From positions 310,001 through 374,000 of the forward strand of contig MCGT01000002.1 in the NCBI GenBank assembly GCA_002104935.1: a DNA stretch of 64,000 nt, read 5' to 3'. Position numbers and translations under genes: made by a program. The notes under the pieces were generated by a model that was not told the DNA's origin, searched no databases, and saw only the letters and a list, made by a program, of their open reading frames with translations. This document shows positions 34,262 to 45,340 of the stretch, piece by piece. The DNA is from Hesseltinella vesiculosa (taxonomy: Eukaryota; Mucoromycota; Mucoromycetes; Mucorales; Cunninghamellaceae). How positions within the stretch are numbered: position 1 is the stretch's first letter; every line of letters starts with the position of its first letter.

Positions 34262-35506
34262 TCATTTTTCGTCAGCTTCGGCTTCCAAATCACTGATGAA
34301 GCGTTCAGCATCCAAACCAGCCATACAACCAGAGCCAGCAGAGGTGATGGCTTGACGGTAACGCTTGTCTTGAACATCACCAGCAGCAAACAAACCAGGG
34401 ACGTTGGTCAAGGAGGTGCCGGGCACAGTCTTGATGTAGTTTTCGCTGTCCAAATCAACCACACCCTTGACCAATTCAGTAGCAGGTTCGTGACCAATGG
34501 CGTAGAACAAACCGTTTGCTTCCAATTTGGATTCTTCGCCGGTGGCGTTGTTCTTGATGGCCACTTGGGTCAACAGGTTGCCGTCACCCAGACATTCGGT
34601 GGCAGAAGTATTGAAGTGGACAGTCACCTTGGGGTGCTTCAGCAGACGGGAGCCCATCACCTTGGAGGCACGGAGAACGTCACGACGCACCAACACATGA
34701 ACATGAGAACCATCTGCAAGAAGAGAAAAAAAAGGTGAGCGTGAGCGCTTTCCCTTGCATCGCTCATCCAATCAACACGACACTTACACTTGGTCAAGTA
34801 CATGGCTTCTTCAGCAGCAGAGTCACCACCGCCAATCACCACCAAAGGCTTGTTGCGGAAAATAGGCACAGCACCATCACACACAGCACAGGCTGAGATA
34901 CCGTTTTGCCAGTACTTTTCTTCACCAGGTAAGCCCATGCGTTTGGCAGAGGCACCAGTGGCAATGATCACAGCATCAGCAGTATCGGTAGGTTCGGCTT
35001 GGCCTTCAGAGCCTTCACGCCACAGCTTGAAAGGGCGGGAAGAGGTGTCCAACTTTGTGATGGTTTCAGTTTCGATAACAGTGCCAAAGCGTTCAGATTG
35101 GGCGCGCATCTTATCCATGAGCTCACCGCCCATGACACCTTCGGGGAAACCGGGGTAGTTTTCAACGTCAGTGGTCGTGGTCAATTGGCCGCCAGGAGCG
35201 AAGCCATTGGCCATACAGCCTTCAAACATGATAGGTTCCAAGTTGGCACGGGCCAAGTAGACAGCAGCGGTGTGACCTTTAGATAAGAAAACCAGGAGTT
35301 AGTCATCCGTACCAGTTCCCATTCCCAATTTGACAGCAATGACTGCTTTTTTTTTGTTTGTAAAAAAAAAAATACAAGTACTTACCGGCAGGGCCAGAGC
35401 CAATGACAGCGACTTTACGATGTTGAGGAGCCATGATTCGAGTTGTAGAATGAATAAAGCGACGAGTAGATAAAGAGAAGGTTCTTGGTATAAGAGGAAT
35501 AATCAT
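34262..35506 (-). CDS. TRR1: Thioredoxin reductase, possible dual cytosolic/mitochondrial
   Basis: NADPH-dependent flavoenzyme that reduces thioredoxin. Exons 35506-35386, 35276-34788, 34713-34262. Starting at Met 35434 gives 329 residues; starting at Met 35506 adds 24 residues rich in Arg, Ser and Thr without acidic residues (ends FIHSTTRI), which looks like a mitochondrial presequence. Visible: FAD-binding [10 protein letters not shown] near the N-terminus, redox-active CAVC, NADPH-binding [10 protein letters not shown], and the second FAD motif near [10 protein letters not shown]. Two in-frame starts suggest leaky scanning or alternative transcription starts giving two locations, as for some fungal redox enzymes; this is inference. 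A Yap1-type site lies upstream. Confidence 0.95.
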
Positions 35507-35597
35507 TCACAAAGAAAAAAAGAATTTAAAAAAGGGGTGTAAACTTTTTTTTATAGCAAGCGGCCTTTGTTGTGCAAAAACATCCTATCAAGATCCA

Positions 35598-35604
35598 TTA
35601 CTAA
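35598..35604 (-). promoter_or_regulatory. Yap1-type element (TTAGTAA on gene strand)
   Basis: TTACTAA on the plus strand (TTAGTAA on the TRR1 strand) lies 92 bp upstream of the first TRR1 Met. This matches the AP-1-like Yap1 response element known upstream of fungal thioredoxin-system genes. Functional use is inferred. Confidence 0.45.
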
Positions 35605-36114
35605 TAGGTCACAGCCAATCATTGCTCCTTCCTTTTCGTTTTTCCCTGTCCTTCTGAATCCTTCCAATGACAATTTTTGATTTGGATGATGACAGAATCG
35701 TTTTTTTTCTTCCTCACACTTTCATTCTCCTATCCAACAACATGCCAAGCTTCCTCTCCCTCCTTGTTGTTGAATCGTGACGCTCCAGCCATACCGATTT
35801 TTTTTTCTCAAAGTCTTAAAAACCAAATAAGGAAGGCTCAGAATCAAGACAGCCAGTAAACTTCGGCCAGCCTTCAGGCGGCACACCACAGCGCATCAGT
35901 CGCCTGTCCAACCAACCCATGGCCATTGACAACGCCTATTATAGGAAAGGATGATGCATTAACGCTTTAGAAATCCCATTATGGCAAATGTGGGCTCTGT
36001 AGCCCTTACTAGCTGATCCACCCATGCAAAAAAAAAAAAAAAAAAAAGCACAGACAAAGCTTGACCAATGATTAGCCAATAGATGTGAAATAATTTACAG
36101 TATAGGGGTACATG
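35605..36114. other. Intergenic
   Basis: Further TRR1 upstream sequence and the 3' flank of the NAD(P)-binding gene. Contains a long A-run (36027-36047). No gene recognised. Confidence 0.4.
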
Positions 36115-36765
36115 TCATGAATCAGACGATAAAAGAGGAAGCTTGTGGACCCATTTGTTCTCTACCACTTCATTGATACAGAATCTGGCAATATCCTTGC
36201 GATACAACCACATGCCGGCGTCACCGCCATACGACACTTTGAGCTTTCCAGATTCTTCTTTACTGTCCATCAGCCCCACCACTCGGTAGAGCGTCCAGTC
36301 GAGATCGCTCTGTTCTTGAAAGAGCTCACCCGTGGCCACAATGTCCTTGTATCCGTTTTGAAAAAAAAATTTGATGGGGAGAATGCCAAAGGTCCCCCAC
36401 CAGAGCCTTTTGTCATTTGCCTTGTCGACCAGACTGGGGGTGGAGAGTGCCAAAATGCGAGTGATATTTTTTTCTCTCATGCACCGGAAGATGTGACGGT
36501 AGCCGATGGTGATGGGCAAGCCAGTTGGATGCCCAGGGAATACTGGACCAAGAGCTGATATCACTGCATCCACGCCATCCAAACTGGTGAGGATCACGTC
36601 ATCTTCCGTCAACTGGCCCTCGAACACTTGGACGTTTGCCTTGATATCTTCTGGTAGCTTTTGAATATTTCGCACCATGACCCTGACTTCATGACCGCTT
36701 GCCATCGCCAATCGTGTGATTTCGACTCCTGTTGGGCCAGTTGCACCAAGGATTAATAGCTTCAT
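36115..36765 (-). CDS. NAD(P)-binding (NmrA/SDR-like) protein
   Basis: Single-exon, 216-residue atypical short-chain dehydrogenase/NmrA-like protein. The N-terminus MKLLILGATGPTG is the Rossmann dinucleotide-binding loop (GxxGxxG at residues 7-13), followed by VRVMVRN, where the Arg residues favour NADP(H). DAVISALGP and ILALSTPS match later Rossmann strands. The usual YxxxK catalytic motif is not evident, as in NmrA-type and flavin-reductase-like members. The start at 36765 begins exactly at the Rossmann strand; the open frame upstream to 37374 looks non-coding. Substrate unknown. Confidence 0.8.
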   Translation of the reverse strand: MKLLILGATGPTGVEITRLAMASGHEVRVMVRNIQKLPEDIKANVQVFEGQLTEDDVILTSLDGVDAVISALGPVFPGHPTGLPITIGYRHIFRCMREKNITRILALSTPSLVDKANDKRLWWGTFGILPIKFFFQNGYKDIVATGELFQEQSDLDWTLYRVVGLMDSKEESGKLKVSYGGDAGMWLYRKDIARFCINEVVENKWVHKLPLLSSDS

Positions 36766-37304
36766 GCCGATGATAGCGAGGAGGGTGGAACGAAAGGAAG
36801 TAGAAAAAATGAGGACAATGGATTGGCTCTTGAATTTTGTTGCATTACTCGGCACCCCACCCGGACTTCGGAACAGCGGCTGCCGTTTCACAATGATAAA
36901 ACTTTTTTTCCGCTTCCCTTTACTGCAGCTTTTTTTTTTTTTGAGTAGAGCTGGTCTGACGATGATCCCGGACAACTGCTCGCAGATTGTACGTCGTTGC
37001 TTAGCATAAAACAAATAGAAGGTTGCTGCATGTGTTTCATTGTTAAAATGGACGTAGCAAAAATCGTCCTGCTGCTGTCTCTTCACTACATGGAGATGTC
37101 TGTTTGGCGTGCATCGCATCAAAGCTGCGAAAACGTCACTTTCCGCTTTCGAAGATAAAATGGCTCCTGTAAGCAAACTTGGTTTTGTGGACGATGGCAA
37201 GAAAAGCAAGGCATGGTTAAAAAAAATAGACAGGGAGAGCAAATAAAAAAAAAGGTCAGAAACGAAGGCATTGTGCGGAGGATGAATTTTGGCCTCCCAA
37301 ATCA
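36766..37304. other. Intergenic
   Basis: Upstream region of the NAD(P)-binding gene. Open frames exist but show no conserved features and are interrupted by T-runs. Confidence 0.35.
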
Positions 37305-37545
37305 TTTTGAGAAAAAAGAAGCAAATGCTGCACAGCTCTTTTGAGTGATTTGAACAATGTGAGATTTTGCACATGCGCGCAAAGGCATGATTGATGACGG
37401 TGCTGAAAAAACCAGGTTAATTGGTGCAGGTTGCTCAGCCAACTGTTGATCAGTTTCGTTTTGGTACTTTCGATCTCTCCGCTAAAAAAATTGAAAAATC
37501 GGAAATTTTCCCCCTGAGGACCCCTTGCTGATGTGGATAAAAATC
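37305..37545 (-). repeat. Dispersed repeat family, copy B
   Basis: Related to copies A (14945-15190) and C (55355-55630). On the element strand it shows AGGGGTCCTCAGGGGGAAAA, GATTTTTCA, CAAAACGAAACTGATC, AGTTGGCTGAGCAACC, CACCAATTAAC and GAGCTGTGCAGCATTTGC. It is more diverged than A is from C in places, so the copies are old. Confidence 0.65.
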
Positions 37546-39090
37546 GTCGGTTCACCAAAAAATCCAACACCCTCCGATTCGGCCCAAACTTGACCCACTG
37601 TTAGTTTTGGATGAGCTATGGTGTTAGTTGCAAGCAATTGCTCTGAGCATTAGATGATTCCTAGTTAGATGCACTGCAAATCCTGACTTCACGGCCATTT
37701 TGTCATGATGATACGATTTTTGATCAGGCTCCTTCTATACACCAGCTTGTCGATGAACCGTATGCTTTTTTCCATCAATATCTCTCAACATGTACCAATC
37801 TGCTGCATAGTTTGTCATGTCTCTGATCAACTGTCATCGTTTCTCATCATGTACAAATTTCAGGAACGCTCAAGCAAGAGTCGGCGGAGATCAAATGTTT
37901 CGTATTTTTTTTTCGTTATTGGTTGGAATCAGGGGTAGCAACACTGTAGTGGAGGTATAAGCTGCACAAACCATCACACAGAAAAAATATTAAGGGAAAA
38001 AGTGAAAAAAAAAGTGACCGATTAAAAAAAAAGCGCCGAAGTGCCGAGCATTCCTGTGGCATTCGCTGTGGCAACCAGATGGGGCCCTACCTCAGCCAGC
38101 CATATACATACGCCACCTCCTCAACAGAAAGCACAGCGTCAAGAAGGGTGCGGGGTGGTGAATATCACACCATCAAGAAAGCCAAGCACCTTACTATCTC
38201 ATTTTGAAACGCGACGCAAAGCCAACCAACGTCTCTTATGGTCATCTACCCACACCGACACCATACAACCACCCGTCATTTAGATACTTTGTGACTATCA
38301 ACCCTGTAGAACGGGTGCCCATCTACCCCAGCAAGGTTTTCCTTCATGCCAGAGTAGCTAGACATGAAGACACAAGTCATGATTGGTAGAGTCACTGGGA
38401 TTTTTTTAAACGTCCTCAAAAATTAAAAGAGTCCTTCGAGTGAGGGTTGATGAGGCCCTACTGGATGAAAAAAAGAAAGGGCTTTGAGTCATTTGATGGA
38501 GGCCAGCTGTATGTCGAGTCATCGCTCAAGTAGCTTCACACCATGTTAACTTTGACACCTTTGATCTCCCAGAAGAAGTCCTCTCCAACCCTTTTTTTTT
38601 TGCAGCGAGGTTTGAAAGCTTGATCACGTTCATTTTTTATGGAAGGCGCAGCGGGAAACAGGCGCCCACGTGCACAGTGGTTCTTGTTTGACTGGTTGCG
38701 GTCAACGGTGTTCCTTGTTCATCCAGGCACCTGCTCCTATTTTTTTTTTAAAAAAATTGAATGGATTTGTGTACGATCAGGTCTTGGCGTATTTGACAAT
38801 AACATCGGATCCAAGTTTGAGCTCAGAGGAAGCGACATTCCGTTTTTCCTGCTATTCGAACCAATCTTTTTTTTCTTTTCTTGATATTTATTAACATGAT
38901 TTGGAATTAGAAAATCAAGGAAAAAAAAAAAAACATCGATTCAAGTGGAGCTGAAGGAGGATGCGATGATTGCGTAGGTGTCAGAAAAAAAGAGGAGATG
39001 AAGAGAAGCGGGGGGAAATGCACGAACCACGGTCTGATTTGAAGGGAGGGGTAGTATGGGTGGGGAGTATATATAAAATAAGAAATCTAA
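37546..39090. other. Intergenic with decayed coding-like tract (38030-38700)
   Basis: About 1.5 kb without an intact gene. Between 38030 and 38700 several short frames look protein-like (for example VNFDTFDLPEEVLSNP at about 38548-38595 and RYFVTINPVERVPIYPSK at about 38278-38340) but are in different frames and broken by stops. This may be a decayed gene or transposon; I do not recognise the family. Confidence 0.35.
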
Positions 39091-40887
39091 CTACATGATG
39101 GAACAGTCGTCCTGAGAACCTTTCTTTTTTCCAGGACGGTCCATGGGTTTGCCTTGTAGTCGTTGGATGGCTCGCTTATCGCCATGCTGAGCAGCGCGTT
39201 TGTACCAAACCATCGCTTCGTCCAAATTCTTGGCGATGCCGATGCCAACCTCTGTAAAGTAGCCGACGGCATACTCGGCCTTGGGCAGTTCCTTTTCAGC
39301 AGCACGCTTGGCCCAGATGTAGGCTTCGAGGTCAGATTGAGGTAAGACGTTGGGTGAGCCGACCAAGTACCAGGCAGTCAAGGAGAAGCAGGCTTCGCGA
39401 TGGCCTTGTTGAGCGGCAATGGTATAATAATGGATGGACAAGGCTGGGTCTTGTTTGCAGGAGAGTTTGCCGTATTCGTAACATTCGCCTAGTTTGAAGG
39501 CGGAGGGAGCGTAGCCAAGATCGGCGGCTTGAGCGTACAAGGTGATGGCGTATTCGTGGTCCACAAACACGACATTATCGATGCCTTTTTCATGCAGTAG
39601 GGCCAATTCATGGATGGCTTGAGGATATTCGGCGGTGGCAGCCTCTGCAGCTCGTTTCAGCCATTTGACGCCATCACGGGCATTCTTGGAAATACCCAAT
39701 TCGCCATTGACTTCGGCAACACCCATTCTGTACATGGATCCAGGATGGTTCAACGTAGCAGCTTTTCTAAAAATGAGTTGAGAAAAAAAATGAGTATGAA
39801 ATTCTCCTTTTTTTTTTTTCCTTGATCCCCCCTTGCTTTGCAGTTGTCGTGTCTCCTTACCTGTAGAAGTTGACTGCTTTGGCACTGTCTTTCCTTGTGC
39901 CTAGACCATCTTCATAGCATTTGGCGGATCTATTTTTGTTAAATTAATGAGCATATCATGTGTGCAACCAAGGATTTTTTTTTCTTCCCATCCATACCTA
40001 AAGGCAGCATCAGCATGGTGGTGCTTCGCGGCTTGGACAAACAAAGGAAAAGCCTTGTCAAATTCGTTCTTTCCCTTTTTGCTGAGGAGGCCAGAGGCGT
40101 AGAGATTGCCAAGATAGTACTGGGATTCGCCATGGCCACGGGCAGCCAATTGGCGTAGCAGCTTTTCGGCTTCGGCGAGATATTCCCAGCGAGTGGTATC
40201 GTCGTCGACCACAGGTTTAGCAGCTTCGACCAAGAAGATGGCAAAGTCGCACTGGATCTCGGGATTCTTTGTTTTTTTGGCGTTTTCACGGTACATGTTG
40301 ATAGATTGGGTGTAGGACAAGAGAGCGGCTTTGTTGCCAGGTCGTAGATGAGAGTGGTCCAGAAGCTGGTCATTGCCTAGCATGGACAGGTTGATGGAGC
40401 TGGCACGAGTGCCGGGAGGCGACTGCGAGTTGGTCGAAGAGGACCGAGGGCTATTGCTGGTGTTGGTGTTTTTTGAGTTGCTGGCACCGAGGGACGAGCT
40501 GGATTCGTTGTAGGATTGCGGCTGGCGATAAGGGTAGTTCATGGGGGGAGGTGTGGGCGTGCCGAGAGCGTAGGCATTGGCATTGTTGTTGGTGAAGTAT
40601 GCATTGTTGTTAGGGGGTGGGGGCATTGGCTGGCCATGTTGGGGATAGGCCATCTGCTTCTGAAAGGGGACAGGCGTAGGTGAATCCATAGGACCATTAG
40701 GAGGAGGACCTGGCTGGATTATTGAAGGAGGTAAAGACCCAAAGTGTTCATGCTGTGACATTGGTTTTTGAGGAACAGATGGAACGGGTGAGGAAGGACC
40801 ATGGTGGTGTTTGGGTAGAGGAGGAGGAGCACTGCCGAGGTCTTTCACAGGCACGGTTGGCACTGGTCTTTCACTTGTTTCCATCAT
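39091..40887 (-). CDS. CHS4: Sel1-repeat protein, CHS4/SKT5-like chitin synthase activator
   Basis: Three exons (40887-39998, 39929-39861, 39766-39091) encode 544 residues. Residues ~1-185 are Pro/Ser/Asn-rich and probably disordered. From ~190 on, Sel1-type TPR repeats follow (for example GHGESQYYLGNLYASG, ADLGYAPSAFKLGECYEYG, AEYAVGYFTEVGIG). The last four residues are CSIM, a CaaX box; yeast Chs4/Skt5, which activates chitin synthase III, also ends in a CaaX motif that is farnesylated. Domain order and CaaX fit that family well. Expected place: plasma membrane sites of wall growth. Another Sel1 adaptor is possible. Confidence 0.8.
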
Positions 40888-42862
40888 GGCTTGTCACTGT
40901 GTATAAGAGAGAAAGAGAGGGGGAAAGAGAGGAATGACAATGAAAAAAGAAAACAAGGATGAACCAAAGTAAAATGGAAAGAGCTGAAGTAAAAAAAAAA
41001 AGCGTTGACCAAAAATAAGTGTTTCCAAAAATAACTTTTTTTTTCTAACAATGACTTTTTTTGACGAGGAATTTTTCGTTTTTTTTTTCTTTCACTTTAA
41101 ATTGGTTTTACACCTTGTTGCCAGTGTCCTATTTAAAAAAAATAGAAAGTTGATCCCCTTTACTATTGCCCCCCTTTATTTCCCCCTGATCAACGACGCT
41201 CAAACGGTCGTTGCGCCAAGCCAATTGGCTTTTCAACCAGCCACTGAGAAACAAATGATTGACCACCCAATTGCCCCTGCACAAAAGAAAAATCCCCCTA
41301 TGAGAGAGAAAGGCTGATCGGTCCAACCAATCGCTTCGATGTTTTGCAAGAACTCGGTGTCTGAGACAATGCTCCATTTCACGATAGTCGGAGATCAAAC
41401 ACAGCCAATTGTCTCTTTTTTCTATCGTCGATGTCTTCGATCACAAAAGCATGCCAATTGGCCTTTCTGCGGGCGCCGGGTAGCCAGCCATTGGGAAAAG
41501 GATTCTTCTGTCCGTGTGACCGACTGTGAAATGCTAAGATTGAGCGATAGCAAAGGCAAACTCAAAAAGCAAGTGTGCCATGCATGATTTTTTTTTTTTT
41601 TTTGGTTGGGAGGTGAGCCTGGCAAAGGGCAAGAGCCAAGGACCTGTCTGCTTATTTTCTAATGCCTCGACCAATTGAAAGCAAGAAGCGATTTTTTTTA
41701 GCCGATCGGCAGGAAGCGACATGACCAATCTGCTGAGCTTTTTCTTCAAATGAAGACCTGCCTCGTGGAGAATGCCCATGCTTTGAAACGGTAGAAAGGC
41801 ATGTGATCGAACGACAGTCATGCTCCGCCCTACAGGTTGAGAATACCCTTTGTTTACCCGCGGCGCAGAGGCATGGATGATGCCAATTGCCCTTGGCAAC
41901 ATCTCGTGGCAAGCTGGATCACACTGCGAAAGAGAACAAAACCCCGCGGACATTGAAAGCCGGGGGCAAATGGGTAAACCACTTCCAAACGGGACCTGAG
42001 ATAATTTTTTTATACCAATCAAACAGGGATGGGTCAGCAATGGGTCATCACGGTGAAATTTAGCTGATCCCATTTTTCCTTGTTACAATTTAACAAAATT
42101 CACAAGCCTGGCGCAGATCAACGTATTTATTTTGGGTATGGCCCAATTTATGGTCATTGTGGTTGAACAGGACGAGTAGAAAGCTGGTAAAAGCAAGGAA
42201 TTTCAAGTTTACCCGAGAATTTTGTTGCACAAGGAAAAGTCCACCCCAAACGTTTTTAGCCTATTGGCGGGCAGTTTCTTGGCGGGATGTTAGGCCACCT
42301 TTTGATGGCAAAAGACCTTGACCTCATTTTACCCGTTGAAATGTTATTCCGAAAACTCTCTAAAACCTTGATCTGGGTTTAAGGGAAGGAGGGGAAAATC
42401 ATTCTTCATAAAAAGGGTCAACTTCCAATTTTTCGTGCCAAGGCTTTTGTTCCTTTCTTACATTTCTCTCGCTTTTTTTTTTCCACCTCCAAAACGCAGC
42501 CCTTTTTATTTATCTTTTTGCTTTACCTGGTAAGTCCAAAAAAAAAAAAAAAGCATTGGGAATGTAGACGTGTCAATTTTTTTTTGGGGGGGGGGGGCAA
42601 GGGGGACCATCCGTTGATCTACAGCGAAGTGGCCGTTTTGCTATTTTTTTTTGATGCTTCGGTTTTGATTTGTAAGAGGATGAAAATGGCAATTGATTTA
42701 CCAAGCATGTTGCTCCCCCAGTCCTCATTTTTTCCAGCATGAGAATTGATTTTCCGAATACCGAAAGGCTTAATTTACATGAAAAGGGCACTCATTTTTT
42801 TCTTCTTCTTCTTTCTCTTTCCTTCTTTTGCAGAATATTTTTTTGACCCAATACCAAACATC
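40888..42862. promoter_or_regulatory. Divergent 2-kb upstream region with CAATTG cluster
   Basis: Lies between the divergent CHS4-like and GATA-like starts. Between 41218 and 41885 the palindrome CAATTG occurs about six times, twice as GCCAATTGGC (about 41219 and 41454), each time followed by AGCCAGCCA within about 30 bp. No coding sequence was accepted: a 179-codon minus frame (41534-42073) lacks conserved features. A long G/T tract sits at 42578-42597. A regulatory region is inferred. Confidence 0.4.
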
Positions 42863-44154
42863 ATGTCGACAAAAATCAACATTTCTCTACCGAGTCTGTT
42901 TGAGGCTGTCAAACCTTATTATCCAGCACAAGATCAACGCCAAGACCATCCATCTACTGCTTTCCAACGGATCAGCTCGCCGCCCGATTTGTTACACGAT
43001 AGCGAAGAAGATGATGGCGATTCCCTCTCCACCTCACCACCACTGCAACAACACGACCTGGATTTAGCTCTTCCCCACCCTCGCCGTAAATCAGTACCAC
43101 ATAAATCACCATCGGTTATACAAGACGCGTTTCAAGCCAGCGCCATCGACAAGAGCGTCGTTTTCCAGTGGGAACCCTCGGTATTCACCGATCCTCCTTA
43201 CCCCATCCACCCAGCTCACCATCTACTTTCGCCTGATGCCCATCAAGAACACCATCATCATCACGCCGCCATGGATCAAGACCTACCTCAGTTACCGCCT
43301 CTCAAATCCAAGGTCATTTGCGGTGAATCGCTCCTGTCAGCCCTGCGTCATCGAGTGGCCAAGGCAAGACAGCCAGAACTACCCATCAAAAAGCGCCACA
43401 TCCATACTCCCCGTCGTCAACTGACGGCCACTTGCATCTCGTTACCACCCCTTCATCAGTCTCATCCCCAGCGTATCACCAAGAAAACCCTACCGATTCC
43501 CGTTGCCTCTTTGAAAAAGGCGCCTTCGCCAACCCCCTCACCCGCCTTGTCACCCGTCACCCAAGACCCTTTACCCCCTGTCTTTTCTCCACCCAAACAA
43601 CGTGGCCGTAAACCAAACCCTCCCTCCAATGGCTCAGCACCCGTCCGCCATGGCTCCTCCGGTCGACCATGTCGCATCAAGGGCCCTTGTCAAGCCTGTC
43701 AAGAAACCTCGGACGGTTGCATGCGCAAGGCCTTTGACTGGCCCTTTACCACAAATGAAGAGTACAATGACAAGGGCAAACCGTTTGTTTATCTCTGCAA
43801 CAAATGTGGCCTTCGGTAGGACCCAGCAAAAAAAAAAAAAATCAGCCTCGATTCTTGAATAAGCGAGGCTCATCCTCTCTCTATTTTTTTAGATATAACA
43901 AGAGTGGTGGCTGCGTCTGTCGGCATTGCCGATGGGTCTTTTGTAAAGAAGAAAAGCGCAAGGCTATGCAATATATTGAAGAAATGCGCAAGAACCGACC
44001 TGATGGCCACGTCGACATGGACGAAGACATCGAAGGCTTTGTATGCACGCCCAAGTACTGGTCATGCGGCCGTCCTTGGAAAGTAGGTTGGGTGCTCAAC
44101 AATCAACATCAAGACCATGATGATGACAACAGCTCCTGTGACACTTCTGTTTAA
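42863..44154 (+). CDS. GATA-like zinc-finger protein with AT-hook-like motif
   Basis: Two exons (42863-43815, 43893-44154) encode 404 residues. The N-terminal two-thirds are Pro/His/Ser-rich and probably disordered, with an RGRKP AT-hook-like motif near residue 255. The C-terminus has a Cys-rich module: C276-x2-C279 then, 32 residues later, C312-x2-C315 in CNKCGLRYNK, which strongly recalls the CNxCGL half of GATA fingers, where the loop is normally 17-20. A second cluster follows (GGCVCRHCRWVFCKEEKRK). It is therefore probably a nuclear DNA-binding protein. The long loop and extra cysteines set it apart from standard GATA factors; exact family not recognised. Confidence 0.65.
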
Positions 44155-45340
44155 AATCCTCCCCTTATGCCAATCCTCCTCACTTGTTTGTTGTTTGATC
44201 CGCTCCCCTTTTCCCTGTACTTTTTTTTTTATTAGATTTTTTTTTTGTTTGTGTGTCATGTTGTAAATCATTTGCTCTCTTTCTTTTAAACCTGTACATA
44301 ATGAATGAAAGAAAATAAAAACACAAACTGTATGCCAGCTAAATTTCTACCGCAGGTGACCCTCGTTCCAGTTATTCTTTTCTGTTTCATCGCCGGCGAC
44401 CTCTCCAGACCAATTTACCCGTTCATCTGATTCCGCAAGGATGCTGCGGTGACCAGCAGATGACAAATGGGAAGATTTCCTGACAAAGTTACTCCGAAGA
44501 TCCCCCCCAAAAAATATAGGATTTTCTTACCCATATTTTTTTTAAATGTGATGGTGTAAAAATGCTCAGTGTCATTTGCTTTGTTTATGTTGGTTGAGGT
44601 ATCCTTCTTATTTATTTTAGCTCGACTGGTCCCCACATGAACCTCTCTTATTTTTTTTTCCAAATTGAGTTTCCTGATCCCCGATCAGCCTCTCAAGGCG
44701 CTAAGGTTCTTTAGTCATTCGCTGGCACCGTTTTCATTGGTTGGGTCCATGCTCATGCTTCCCTCCCCCCGCCAACAATCACACACAAGTGGCTCAAAAG
44801 ATTAGAAAAGATGTCACCACGAAAAGGAAAAAAGATGACGAGTCCAACATTTGGAAAGATGGACATCCTGCAGCAGTGACACCTTAAGAACCTTTTTTTC
44901 AGCTGTGTGACTTGACAGGGCAATTGGAAACTATGCCACCTGATCGTTTTCCTTGATCTGCTTTGTGTGAAGCTTTTGTGCAAAGCTCCTTTTTTTTTAA
45001 AAAAAAAAGAAAGATGCATTCCCTTTTTTTGATCGTGAGAGCAGCCGATTTGACAAGAATCTTTTTTATTTATTTATTTTTCTGCTGTTAAGGAAACTTG
45101 GTGAGGCTGAGGGAGGGAAAAAAAAAAAGTTCAAGGCACTTGGCTCATCTTTTGTGGTACAAACAACATTGCATTGTGTGAAATGACTTTTTTTTTTTTT
45201 TTTTTTTTGATCCAGGACCAAACTGGTTCATGCAAGGTCTGGAATCCAGCTGGATCAAAGAAAGGCAAAAATGACAAATCCTGCCTACCAAGGTAAAATG
45301 CCAGCGGATAGTAAAAAATGAATGCTGAGTTTTTTTATTG
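44155..45340. other. Intergenic between convergent genes
   Basis: AATAAA at about 44313 suits 3'-end formation of the zinc-finger gene. The remainder has many T/A runs (45189-45208 is a 20-nt T-run) and no recognised gene. Confidence 0.45.

Noticed and set aside
36766..37374. N-terminal extension of the NAD(P)-binding protein
   Set aside because: The in-frame extension contains T-run-encoded Phe/Lys stretches and overlaps the dispersed repeat; the Rossmann strand begins right at Met 36765.
38840..38865. tRNA B-box-like sequence (reverse TTCGAACCAA)
   Set aside because: No matching A box or cloverleaf arms could be drawn around it.
41534..42073. Minus-strand ORF of 179 codons
   Set aside because: Low-complexity Lys and no conserved motif or splice context; lies in an intergenic repeat-rich region.
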